Positions 21,251-33,070 of a DNA stretch of 64,000 bases are shown here, one piece after another (within the stretch, counting starts at the first letter, position 1; each line of letters starts with the position of its first letter). Below the pieces are notes generated by a model. It was not told the DNA's origin and did not search any database. It saw nothing but the letters and a program-made list of their open reading frames with translations. A program made the position numbers and the translations under genes. This stretch comes from Parapristionchus giblindavisi (lineage: Eukaryota; Nematoda; Chromadorea; Rhabditida; Diplogasteridae). The stretch is taken from contig CALSFV010000044.1 of the NCBI GenBank assembly GCA_943737045.1, positions 62,001 to 126,000 of the forward strand. Reading direction: 5' to 3'.

Positions 21251-21679
21251 TATATAATAATATATTTATAATATATTTAATAATATATCAACTTGGGGTA
21301 GAGATAAAATATATTATATTTTATCTACATACGTGTCGAGAACGCAATGATGCATATCAATACAAATTTTGTGATACGAGTTATAGGGATAATTATTGAG
21401 ATAAACTGATAGTGAGAATGGGAGGATAAAAAGTGCGACAAACAACAATGTTCGTTGATCTCTTCATAATAAACCTCAAAAAGATAGTGACAAAATATCC
21501 ACTCTGGAAACACTATCTTGAATATTAGATAAAGCAGTTGAGAAAGCTTCGCTAGTGCGGAAAATGAAATGTGGTACTATTTTAGGAACATGAAAAAAGG
21601 CAAAAAGGCAACGTCTAAAATCACAATAAAAATAATATTAATAATAAAAATAATAAGCTAATTTTGTTTTTTTTTTCAG

Positions 21680-22557
21680 TGATCCTCTATTTCGTGCATT
21701 CCATCATACATATATTGTTTTATCAGTCTTCGACGACATTTTTCAAATGATAAAGGTTCGAAATAATGCTTATTCAATTTTAAAAAAGTCCATAATGGAT
21801 CTTCCCTTATTAGACACCGTTCCGTGTGCTCATCTACAACGGTGACACGGATTTCTGGTGTAGCCCAATGGGAGCTCTATACGCGACGAATGATATAGTA
21901 AATGTCTCCGATCTTATGGTCAGAATTCAGTCTTATTTTAAATTTCAAAACCTGAAAGATCACTCAAAGTAGACACTCTCATAGAAATAACACACACTCT
22001 CTCTCTGGATTATCTTACGTTCAAAGAATGCTTTTGCTGTGATTTCAACAAAAGTGGTTTTAAAAGCATTTTAATTGTTCCTGTGTCATAGTTAATTTTG
22101 GCAGAAAATCGATATGACGTCACCGTATTGGATTTACAATGATGACAGTCTGGGTGGTGCGTGGAGAAGATATTAGAGCGCTGATGATCTGATCTCGTAT
22201 GATCTCCTCACTGTCAGGGTAAATAATTTATGACACATTGAGAACAAACTTGCCCATGTAGATGCAACAGATTTGCCCTACTTATACATGCTTTCCCCAT
22301 TATCTTTAATTTTTTTCAAAATTAGCAAAAGATATTATGATTAGGCAGATAGATCCAGATTATGTAATGAAGTGTACGGATGTTGACGAAAGCTCACAGT
22401 CGCAGTATTTTTTCGTCTCATTGTAATTAGATGTATTATTATTAGTTTTACTTTTACTTTAAAATGAATTATGAAAGTAATATATTAGTTAAAATGTGCC
22501 TTATGGTGTTTCGATTTACATTCTGGCGATCACATTTCCCTTTATTTTTGCAGGGTG
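21680..22557 (+). pseudogene. Serine carboxypeptidase 3' remnant (left arm)
   Basis: Exon 12 (21680-21755), exon 13 (21814-21918; [20 protein letters not shown] with the catalytic Asp) and exon 14 (22105-22218), each with good splice sites matching those at 49602-50138. Exon 14 has an in-frame TAG (TATTAG near 22169-22174) where the other copies have AAG. Exon 15 is cut after four bases (22554-22557), so the catalytic-His exon is lost. Exons 1-11 are absent. The remnant lies in reverse orientation to the main array because it is in the left arm. Confidence 0.88.
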
Positions 22558-23405
22558 TCTAATATCTAAGAGATGTCCAGGATAAGGATAAATGTATCTA
22601 TGTCTTATAATGTTGGTAAAATTGTAATAGTAGTAATATAGTAGTTATAATAGGAAATATTCCCAGATAAATCAGCTAATAGTGCATTATTCTTGCACCA
22701 AATCACTATTTTCAATGCTGAATTCTGACTTCTAAAGAGAACACATTTCAATAAGATATTTTATGCTTTGCAAAAAAATTAAAAATACGATGTTACGAAC
22801 AACGTAAATTTTTTTGTAAAGTTGAAAGAGTTTATCGAAACCAAAGCTGGGACAGATTTTATTTTTTCTGAAGTCAGAAAACAAAAATTTCTCTTTTTAA
22901 AAAGCAAAAAAAAAATCAGGAAAAAAAACAGAAAACTGGCTTGTAGTTCTGTTGAGGGAAATACAATAAAAGGAATGAATACCACATCCGAGATACTATA
23001 GTTACTTAAAGAAATTTCTGGCCGTATCTACACAGATATTAAATTTGCCCGAGGAGTTATAACTTGCGAACCATTTGCACATAGCAAATGCTAGCCTGTA
23101 TATGGGAAAATCGTTGTTTTCTGGATTCCAACTGATGCCCATATTTGGGCAAGTATACTCTCTGTGTGTTCAAAAACATTTCATAAATGCAACGCTAAAT
23201 GTGTTTTCTTCTTTTTCCTTCGCAGAACAATAAGCTACTATTTTGTTGTTTTTGTTGACTGATCTAAGATAAAATGTAAATTGTTTTTGTAATAAAACAA
23301 TTAAAAACATCGGAAAATCCCAAAACATCCCCTTGTAAGATTGCACTTGACATTGTTTTGATGAACTCTTTCAACTTTACAAAAAATATTTACTTTGTTC
23401 GTAAA
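22558..23405. other. Decayed peptide-unit repeats
   Basis: Diverged pieces of the peptide-gene upstream unit (GGAAATATTCCCAGATAAATC near 22650) and of the block around 12960-13110. No open gene is seen. Confidence 0.5.
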
Positions 23406-23681
23406 GGGGCGGGATAGCGTAGTGGTTGTGAGCGCTGCCTATAAGCAGAGGATCACGAGTTCGATCCCCCGCCCTGAAAGATCCACCCAATACCGAGGGG
23501 GTTAAGAAATGTCGGAAGTGGTGTCAAAAACCACGATCTAAATCCTCCACTGTGAGCTCCAAGCACAGTTTGATCGTAGGCTATGGCCACTGGTCCTTTA
23601 GATCAGGATAGGCCCTCTCAGCCAATAGATTGGAGGCGCTAACACTGCGACTCAGCGGTATAGTGTAACTCCAAAAAAAAA
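23406..23681 (+). mobile_element. tRNA-derived SINE (left arm)
   Basis: The head GGGGCGGGATAGCGTAGTGG ... AGTTCGATCCCCCGCCC has A-box, B-box and acceptor-like pairing (GGGCGGG/CCCGCCC). A body of about 200 bp follows and ends in an A run. The empty version of this site is seen near 13318-13335 (TTCGTAATATCG). The anticodon cannot be assigned safely. The mirror copy is 37125-37402. Confidence 0.75.
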
Positions 23682-23711
23682 TCGTATTTTATTTTTTGCA
23701 AAGCATCTTAT

Positions 23712-24886
23712 CACGGATCTCCTGTAAAAGTGTATGAAAGTAAAAACCTTTTTGCACAGAAAAAATTAACTTTTCTCTTTTTTTATTGATAATTGTTAGA
23801 CTGGCCTAACTGAGTGCGAAAACAACATTTTGAAATTTTGTTTTTCGTAATTTGCATAATTATGCAATTTTTTTACCGTCAACTTCAAATGAGTGTAACT
23901 CGCTTCGTTTTTGAGCAACCGTGTAAAAATTTTTTTCATTCGGTTCCTAATGACCTCCTCTACAAATAACTCAACTAAGGATATGGTCGGAAATGTTGTT
24001 CTTCATGTGTTTTTGTATGAAAACTGTTTTTTTGCATACAAAATGCGATTTTTCTCGAAATTTTTCTCTAAAGGATAAGAGTTTTATTGCAGATTCGGAT
24101 TCCCCGTCCTCGAATTGGGGTATCCTGATATATCATTTAACCCAACTCTGTCCGCCCAATAGTGATACTGTATATCATCGTCCTAGACTTAGTGCAATTT
24201 TTTCTCAAATCACATTTTTGGTTGTAAATCAGCTCAAACTTTTGTTAATGTACTCATTAGCATATTTAAACCCTGTATTTCGACCAGCCTTACAAAATTG
24301 TCTTAGTGGTTCGAATTCTCAACTTGAGATAACCATTTTTGAGATATGAATCGAAAACTGATTTTTAACGAATTTTCGCCTTTCTGACTTGATGCAACTT
24401 AAAAACACCAGCTTTTTCGTTTTGTTTTATGCTGTTTCCAGGACGATGATATACAGTATCACTATTGGGCGGACAGAGTTGGGTTAAATGATATATCAGG
24501 ATACCCCAATTTGAGGACGGGGAATCCGAATCTGCAATAAAACTCTTATCCTTTAGAGAAAAATTTCGAGAAAAATCGCATGTTGTATGCAAAAAAACAG
24601 TTTTCATACAAAACACATGAAGAACAACATTTCCGACCATATCCTTAGTTGAGTTATTTGTAGAGGAGGTCATTAGGAACCGAATGAAAAAAATGTTACA
24701 CGGTTGCTCAAAAACGAAGTGAGTTACACTCATTTGAAGTTGACGGTAAAAAAATTGCATAATTATGCAAATTACGAAAAACAAAATTTCAAAATGTTGT
24801 TTTCGCACTCAGTTAGGCCAGTCTAACAATTATCAATAAAAAAAGAGAAAAGTTAATTTTTTCTGTGCAATGGCTTCATACACTTG
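23712..24886. mobile_element. 1.18-kb foldback element, TTAT target
   Basis: Inverted arms 23.72-24.19 kb and 24.43-24.89 kb surround a 240-bp loop. It is flanked by TTAT; the empty site is at 13350-13353 in the paralogous unit. The outer word is AAGTGTATGAA. Frames of 118 and 147 codons inside are largely inverted copies of each other and resemble nothing known to me. Confidence 0.8.
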
Positions 24887-25017
24887 TTATTGAAATGTCT
24901 TCTCTGGAGAAGACAGAATTCAGCGTTACAAATGGTGATTTGGCGTATTAGCTGATTTATCTGGGAATATTTCCTACTATAAAATATGCATGATCCTGAC
25001 CGTATTCTTCAACGAAC

Positions 25018-25411
25018 ATGCGCCGTACAATTTTTATAGCCGTTCTTCTTCTTCTTCTTGCTATCAACTCTGTGGATGCCTATAAAAAGGAGTGCGATGA
25101 TCGTGTAAGTAATCGATTCATTCATGAACTCTACTTTGTACTCCCAGAAAATTCCCTAACTAAGGACCACATAGAAATTATTCCCTTAAAAATGAAGGAA
25201 TAATTCCCATGGGGTCCTTAACTATGGAATTTTTTGTGTGTGTAGACCATCGATTGAATCTCTTTTATCTCAGATCTTCGCGAACAGAACCTCAATTTGT
25301 CCTGACGGCTATACCAAAACTCAGACCACTGGGTCTGGTGAGATAACCGGCGGGTCATGCCCGTGGACGTTATGCTTTTATGATTGCATAAACGATCATT
25401 GTTTCGACTAA
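25018..25411 (+). CDS. Small cysteine-rich secreted peptide, copy C (two exons)
   Basis: Exon 1 is 25018-25104 and exon 2 is 25274-25411, with a 169-bp intron (GTAAGT to TTTTATCTCAG). The product has 74 residues, with the same signal peptide and six-Cys pattern as the other copies. A TATAAAAT box is at 24978-24985. The 1.18-kb foldback lies about 130 bp upstream of the ATG, beyond the TATA box, so the promoter core is intact. Confidence 0.65.
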
Positions 25412-25907
25412 CCCTATATAACAAACTTAGGAGGATAAAGATGCCCTGCCTGCCCCTGAACATGAGACCATCCTGGCCCACTCATAAATCACCACCTATA
25501 TTTGTATTTCTTTTTTCAATCACCATAATTCTGTGTCTCGTTTCGTGCATAGGCACATTGATAAATTATAAAGTAGACATATACTAATTATTTTGTATTT
25601 CATCGCGCTACTGTTCTAGGAAAATCCTCATATGAAGAGAACAAGTCCAAAACATCCTCTTGTCAGATTGCGCTTGATATTGTTTTGATAAATTCTTTCA
25701 AGTTAACAAAAAATGTTTACTTTGTTCGACACATCATAAATATATAATTTTTGCAAAGCATGAATCTTATAATTTGTATTCTGTCAGAATTCAACATTTA
25801 AAATGATGATTCTTATGATAGCGAGTCTTGTCATATTGAGTAACTATTGGAATATTTCTTTGTGAAGCCAATGGAGAGAGGACAAGATAGATGTCAAATT
25901 TATTCAA

Positions 25908-25936
25908 GACGTTTCGGCGAAAATCACCATCATCAG
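25908..25936 (-). ncRNA. Hammerhead-ribozyme-like core, best-paired copy
   Basis: On the minus strand: CTGATGAT, stem II GGTGA/TCGCC (five pairs, one G-U) closed by a TTT loop, then GAAAC and GTC. The core order is that of a hammerhead. The expected upstream cleavage triplet and stem I partner are not found close by, so this may be a decayed or tandem-dependent type. Confidence 0.35.
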
Positions 25937-27540
25937 TTGGATTAATATTGTGATATAATTGTATCGTCTACTGTATACGGTGCATGTGCACTCCGAAGAC
26001 GAGGAGTAGTCGTATACCTCAGTCATGACGAGAACAGCGATGACATATGTTTAAAACTACCAATTTTCCAAATTGATAGATTAGGGAACGTCGTCGGATA
26101 CTGTGGAGGCACACACCAATTCACTTTTTTCGTGACAAAAACGATTCGTTTACAAATTTCACCTTTTTTTTTTAAATTATGAATTTTAAACTGAAGGTGT
26201 AATATAATATGTAGAATATATAGAGCAAATAAAAAAATTACCTGGGCTATGGGAAAATAGTGAGAACTAATTCAATGTAAAATTTTTTTCGACGTTTCCC
26301 AATTCCAGCCTTCGTTGACCGCTGTTCAAAAACTCTCCTTGACAATAGTTTCTTAGAATCAGCCAAGGAGTCGATTGTGTCTACTCCCGAATCGATTGGA
26401 TTCGAAATAAACTTTTTAGGAAACGTCGCGAATTTTCACTTGGAAGGAATTTCCAAGTACCAGTGAACTTCACTCATGGAGCCTGTAATTATCATACATA
26501 AAACAGAAAAATCCATTTTTCGTCGATTCCAAAAAATATCCGAGTTGTTGAATTCTCTCAGATAGTGTTTTTTATGTAGCAAGTATAATAATGATATTAA
26601 TTTTTCACGCAATTTGGAATCGCTTTTAACATTATTCATGTATTATTATACAATGTATTTTGATATCTAAAAATGAATTAAATAAATATGATAATAACTG
26701 CTGTCGTACATGTAATCACTCTCCATAAGATGACAATATAGCGGCTATGTTGTTAGCATTTTCATCGAGATTCACTCTGACTTAGAAGCAGTTTCCAAAA
26801 CACCATTACGTATATGTTTATCTTTAGTTGTATGTTTCAAAATGTTAATACGCATTTTACACCAAATCTTGTATCATGCACTTCAATATTCAATAATAAC
26901 TTACATTAACATGAAATGACAATATAACTGGTATCTTTAAAAAAAATATTTCTTGCCATTTTTTTAAAAACAAATCAGCTCAAGCTCTAAAGAAGAAAGA
27001 AAAGAGGCGAAGTAGGTAAATGATTCTTTTGATTAGTTATTTTACTAAACATTATATTTAATATATCAAATAGTATAGGCAAGAGTCGAGGCTGCCACCA
27101 CGGTTGCCGAATTGAACGAGTTCTCGAAAGTTTGAAGGTTTATTCTCCAATTTCCGATTCTATTTAACCAATTCCATTTTCATGGCCTTCTTTGTGAACA
27201 TTAACCCTCTGTACATTTTCGAGGGGTGTTTTGGTGGGGATACTCTAGTATAAAGGGACCGGTGTGACTTCAGACAAGAGGCAAGACAAAAACACCAAAT
27301 GTAAGAACAATGTAACGAAAGCTAAACACTAAATATTTATATAAACATTTATCTGGACGGAGTAAAATCCCCAATGCAATGTAAATCTCCACCCTGAGAT
27401 TGGGAACAAGGAGTGATCGAGAGATAATTCTCATACCTAGTGTCCAACAATACTGATGACTGATAAAAAAGTCTCCTCAACCAAGTGGGCGGAGTATAAA
27501 GTTGAGGGGGGATGAATAGAAATAGAGGATGGAATCTGTC
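25937..27540. other. Copy of the carboxypeptidase 3' flank
   Basis: About 26600-27540 matches, in reverse orientation, the DNA downstream of the protease at 48575-49080 (for example GGAGAGTGATTACATG and CATGAATAATGTTAAAAGCG). No gene body is present. The region 25950-26430 shows no recognised feature apart from a 62-codon open stretch without ATG on the minus strand. Confidence 0.5.
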
Positions 27541-27743
27541 CTGAAAAATCCAAGAGATGTCCAGGATAAGGGTAAAAATATCTATGTCTTACAATGAGGG
27601 TGAAATTGTACACTATCAGACATTTACATTACATTAGAACAATTTTATTCAGCCGATTAGGGACAGCTGGGTCACCATTAGGATTTTCCAAGGAGCGAAT
27701 CATATCTCGTAAGTTGCCCGCATCTATCCAGCTTAACAACTCT

Positions 27744-27935
27744 TCAGTCGTCTTCCTCCTCCTTCATACGAACTTCACAAAGATCAACGGTTTCTGCTCT
27801 AATCTTCACAACGGAGTGATCGAATAGAACTGACCTTCCATCGGTGGCAATTGATACGACGTTCATCGTTGTCACGAAGATCTGGAGATCCATGGAGATT
27901 TTGCTTATAGCAAAAGCAAGTTTAGTATATGTCAC
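27744..27935 (-). other. 63-codon conserved reading frame, inner left copy
   Basis: Same frame as 11304-11495 with two residue changes. It can be read further upstream without a stop (to 28124), through sequence that is promoter in the peptide-gene units. Coding status is unproven. Confidence 0.3.
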
Positions 27936-29412
27936 GAAATAGAATTTTTTTAAAGTTTTTTTTTTGAATTTGCATGGCGCATATTCGTTGATGGATACGG
28001 TCAGGATCATACATGTTGTATAGTAGGAAATATTCCCAGATAAATCAGCTAATAGCGCATGATTCTTGCGCCAAATCACCATGTTAAATGCTAAATTCTG
28101 ACTTCTCCAAAGAAGGCATTTCATGCAGATATGTTATGATTTGCAAAAATTAAAATGCGATGTTACGCGATGTTGCATTTTGAAAACGTGTGCACGCCGT
28201 AATCCCCGGAGACGTAACGTCTCCGGGGATTAGGGGGGGGGGGTGGACATTTCGGCAACGAGTTATAAATCGGTTGAGAGATGATGTATGGAAACAAAAA
28301 TTGTACCATTGTTATCATTGTGGGTTTACGGTATTGGGCTACCGTAACCATCGGGAATCGCGAACTGATTTTTTTTCAGGTTCATGGTTGAAAATTGACG
28401 AAGTCGAAAAATTCATGATTGCCGGAGATCAAATACTAGTTATCATAATATCAACAATGAGCCAACTTTTATCTTTCTGGATATCGTAACCCAAACTATC
28501 GTAATCGAACCGGGGTTTTCCGTCATTTTCCCTACAATATTGTAAGATACGGTAGCTAGATATCAAATACTCCATCATCATCTTCATCCCAATATCGTAG
28601 TCAAACATTGATTGCTTGATATTGTTATATCCGTTGATTCGTTCTTTCATTCATACTGTAGTTCAATCCGGTCATATTGTCGACCATAACCGGTGAAAGA
28701 ACCGAGCTTATATCCCATTCATTCAATTGGATCGATGATACAGATTCATTACGATATGATACGGGTTGTTTATCTTTTTCTATCTATTATATTCTATCTC
28801 TCATTATGTCTGCCTCTATAATATTGAATATCTTCATCTTCTCAATCTACGTGTATCATATCATTCATTAATCTTCTTCTCATATTCAATATAGTTATCC
28901 ATCTATCGCTTCAATGCTTTATCGCTTCCTTTCTCCTCTTCTCATCTATTAACTATACTATATCATGCTTATGCTCCTCTTTCCCTTTATTCTTATTGGA
29001 TATGCTTTTATCCTTGCTTATCAATAGTAAGATGATAGTCTATTCATAATGTTCTCTCATTAATCAGGAGAATGTACAGACAACTATATAATGTGCCTTA
29101 TCCCATTCTATCCTATCCCTCATCTCCCACTATTCATCCATTCAGTATATACCCCCTTGTTATCATTCATTCATTCATTCTTCATGTCATAATTTAAAGT
29201 CTTCCAACTTCATCACCTTCTCATGGTTATCATTCTATTCTTTCATTCATTCCTTTATCTATAGTCTAATATGATATGGAAGTGCTTTATTAATCAATTG
29301 ATCCATTCAATCCTTCGTCCTTTCTATTCATCATCTTTAATAAGATGATCCATTATTGTGAATGTAGTGGAATAAGATAAAGATGATACTCTCTCAATTC
29401 CTTCCCTTATTC

Positions 29413-29545
29413 TATTCATTCATTCATTCATTCATTCATTCATTCATTCATTCATTCATTCATTCATTCATTCATTCATTCATTCATTCATTCATTCATT
29501 CATTCATTCATTCATTCATTCATTCATTCATTCATTCATTCATTC
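29413..29545. repeat. (ATTC)n microsatellite, about 33 units
   Basis: Pure tetranucleotide run. Its mirror in the right arm (31162-31398) has about 59 units. The Phe-Ile-His-Ser frame across it is a by-product. Confidence 0.97.
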
Positions 29546-30291
29546 GTCCCTTCAATGGATCAACTTCATTCATTCATTCATTGTAAGTATATCCCATCTA
29601 CTTCATCTCCTTTTATTCCTTTTGCTTCTACCGTTGCTTATATTCACTCCTTAGTTTGTTCATGCTTGGTGTTGTAATGCATTTAACCATTGATCTCTCT
29701 ATTCTTTATTATATTCTATTTTATCGATTGATCAATGGTTAATCAATCAATATTTGTGCCAGTGGTGGTTTGTATCTGATGGATTGTGTTTTCTCTCCAT
29801 ACCATATCATTCCTATCTATCTATCTATCACTTATATGTGTGCTATTCAATCAGCTTTCCACTTCTAATGCTATCCATGCTTACCATACCTTATCCTATA
29901 TATTATCTCCTCATCCATATCTATTCTATTTCCATTCTCTATCTATCTACATTAATCCACTCGCTTTTCTTGCACGACTACAGTAATCCTACCGTGGTGT
30001 ATGGTGTATCATTTGTATCATGTTTACTATCATAGCACTATCACTCCCTATCACTACAGTAACCATTACTATCTATGAATAGTTGTTGGTTTCCTCTTAC
30101 TATCAATCCACTAATTATCATTTAATATTAAGTTGTGCACATGTATTATATCTATCTATAAGCTTTGGTTCTATATTTCAGATATCGAAAGATGTTCCAT
30201 CCTCACCATCATCATCACCTCATAAAATAGATATATCTAATAGAGAAGCGATCACTTATTGTATACTTCGTTATGAGATTACCCGATACTC

Positions 30292-30416
30292 ATCTATTTT
30301 ATGAGGTGATGATGATGGTGAGGATGGAACATCTTTCGATATCTGAAATATAGAACCAGACTTGCAAGTGTACGGCTAGTCTGAAAGAGAAGTAAACTAC
30401 TAGTTTGAAAATACCA
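30292..30416. other. Spacer at the palindrome centre
   Basis: 125 bp that break symmetry. Its first 67 bases are a third copy of a word found in both arms (inverted to about 30163-30229, direct to 30476-30542); the remaining 58 bases are unique. Confidence 0.85.
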
Positions 30417-31161
30417 GAGTATCGGGTAATCTCATAACGAAGTATACAATAAGTGATCGCTTCTCTATTAGATATATCTATTTTATGAGGTGATGATGAT
30501 GGTGAGGATGGAACATCTTTCGATATCTGAAATATAGAACCAAAGCTTATAGATAGATATAATACATGTGCACAACTTAATATTAAATGATAATTAGTGG
30601 ATTGATAGTAAGAGGAAACCAACAACTATTCATAGATAGTAAGGGTTACTGTAGTGATAGGGAGTGATAGTGCTATGATAGTAAACATGATACAAATGAT
30701 ACACCATACACCACGGTAGGATTACTGTAGTCGTGCAAGAAAAGCGAGTGGATTAATGTAGATAGATAGAGAATGGAAATAGAATAGATATGGATGAGGA
30801 GATAATATATAGGATAAGGTATGGTAAGCATGGATAGCAGTAGAAGTGGAAAGCTGATTGAATAGCACACATATAAGTGATAGATAGATAGATAGGAATG
30901 ATATGGTATGGAGAGAAAACACAATCCATCAGATACAAACCACCACTGGCACAAATATTGATTGATTAACCATTGATCAATCGATAAAATAGAATATAAT
31001 AAAGAATAGAGAGATCAATGGTTAAATGCATTACAACACCAAGCATGAACAAACTAAGGAGTGAATATAAGCAACGGTAGAAGCAAAAGGAATAAAAGGA
31101 GATGAAGTAGATGGGATATACTTACAATGAATGAATGAATGAAGTTGATCCATTGAAGGGA

Positions 31162-31398
31162 CGAATGAATGAATGAATGAATGAATGAATGAATGAATGA
31201 ATGAATGAATGAATGAATGAATGAATGAATGAATGAATGAATGAATGAATGAATGAATGAATGAATGAATGAATGAATGAATGAATGAATGAATGAATGA
31301 ATGAATGAATGAATGAATGAATGAATGAATGAATGAATGAATGAATGAATGAATGAATGAATGAATGAATGAATGAATGAATGAATGAATGAATGAAT
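31162..31398. repeat. (GAAT)n microsatellite, about 59 units
   Basis: Complement of the left-arm run but nearly twice as long; it accounts for most of the arm-length difference near the centre. Confidence 0.97.
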
Positions 31399-32878
31399 AG
31401 AATAAGGGAAGGAATTGAGAGAGTATCATCTTTATCTTATTCCACTACATTCACAATAATGGATCATCTTATTAAAGATGATGAATAGAAAGGACGAAGG
31501 ATTGAATGGATCAATTGATTAATAAAGCACTTCCATATCATATTAGACTATAGATAAAGGAATGAATGAAAGAATAGAATGATAACCATGAGAAGGTGAT
31601 GAAGTTGGAAGACTTTAAATTATGACATGAAGAATGAATGAATGAATGATAACAAGGGGGTATATACTGAATGGATGAATAGTGGGAGATGAGGGATAGG
31701 ATAGAATGGGATAAGGCACATTATATAGTTGTCTGTACATTCTCCTGATTAATGAGAGAACATTATGAATAGACTATCATCTTACTATTGATAAGCAAGG
31801 ATAAAAGCATATCCAATAAGAATAAAGGGAAAGAGGAGCATAAGCATGATATAGTATAGTTAATAGATGAGAAGAGGAGAAAGGAAGCGATAAAGCATTG
31901 AAGCGATAGATGGATAACTATATTGAATATGAGAAGAAGATTAATGAATGATATGATACACGTAGATTGAGAAGATGAAGATATTCAATATTATAGAGGC
32001 AGACATAATGAGAGATAGAATATAATAGATAGAAAAAGATAAACAACCCGTATCATATCGTAATGAATCTGTATCATCGATCCAATTGAATGAATGAATG
32101 GGATATAAGCTCGGTTCTTTCACCGGTTATGGTCGACAATATGACCGGATTGAACTACAGTATGAATGAAAGAACGAATCAACGGATATAACAATATCAA
32201 GCAATCAATGTTTGACTACGATATTGGGATGAAGATGATGATGGAGTATTTGATATCTAGCTACCGTATCTTACAATATTGTAGGGAAAATGACGGAAAA
32301 CCCCGGTTCGATTACGATAGTTTGGGTTACGATATCCAGAAAGATAAAAGTTGGCTCATTGTTGATATTATGATAACTAGTATTTGATCTCCGGCAATCA
32401 TGAATTTTTCGACTTCGTCAATTTTCAACCATGAACCTGCAAAAAAATCAGTTCGCGATTCCCGATGGTTACGGTAGCCCAATACCGTAAACCCACAATG
32501 ATAACAATGGTACAATTTTTGTTTCCATACATCATCTCTCAACCGATTTATAACTCGTTGCCGAAATGTCCACCCCCCCCCTAATCCCCGGAGACGTTAC
32601 GTCTCCGGGGATTACGGCGTGCACACGTTTTCAAAATGCAACATCGCGTAACATCGCATTTTAATTTTTGCAAATCATAACATATCTGCATGAAATGCCT
32701 TCTTTGGAGAAGTCAGAATTTAGCATTTAACATGGTGATTTGGCGCAAGAATCATGCGCTATTAGCTGATTTATCTGGGAATATTTCCTACTATACAACA
32801 TGTATGATCCTGACCGTATCCATCAACGAATATGCGCCATGCAAATTCAAAAAAAAAACTTTAAAAAAATTCTATTTC

Positions 32879-33070
32879 GTGACATATACTAAACTTGCTT
32901 TTGCTATAAGCAAAATCTCCATGGATCTCCAGATCTTCGTGACAACGATGAACGTCGTATCAATTGCCACCGATGGAAGGTCAGTTCTATTCGATCACTC
33001 CGTTGTGAAGATTAGAGCAGAAACCGTTGATCTTTGTGAAGTTCGTATGAAGGAGGAGGAAGACGACTGA
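32879..33070 (+). other. 63-codon conserved reading frame, inner right copy
   Basis: Mirror of 27744-27935, identical at the protein level. Confidence 0.3.

Larger units (their letters stand above)
10431..30291 (+). repeat. Left arm of giant palindrome
   Basis: This whole segment reappears, reverse complemented and in mirror order, at 30417-48571. Differences found by eye are few: one 1,801-bp insertion (14979-16779), a microsatellite length change, a 3-bp and a 2-bp indel, and scattered single bases. The left end breaks inside the CR1 pseudogene. Confidence 0.95.
28233..32581. mobile_element. Poly-G-ended foldback element, 4.35 kb, forms the palindrome centre
   Basis: Begins with a run of eleven G then TGGACATTTCGGCAACG and ends with the inverse. 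The outer 330 bp of each end match the halves of the 656-bp element at 10601-11256. Inside are about 1.7 kb per side of low-complexity DNA, pyrimidine-rich on the left and purine-rich on the right. The flanks are inverted copies of each other (GGGGATTA left, TAATCCCC right), so no direct target duplication exists, unlike its two relatives. Confidence 0.75.

Noticed and set aside
24365..24808. 147-codon frame in the 1.18-kb foldback as a transposase
   Set aside because: No catalytic motif or family likeness; much of it is the inverse of the other arm.
27744..27935. Likeness of the 63-codon frame to ubiquitin (QIFV-T near its start)
   Set aside because: The match does not continue past a few residues, and the flanking DNA is equally conserved.
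31031..31429. 132-codon frame of Phe-Ile-His-Ser repeats (and its shorter left-arm mirror)
   Set aside because: It is only the translation of the (GAAT/ATTC)n microsatellite; other frames of the run are equally open.
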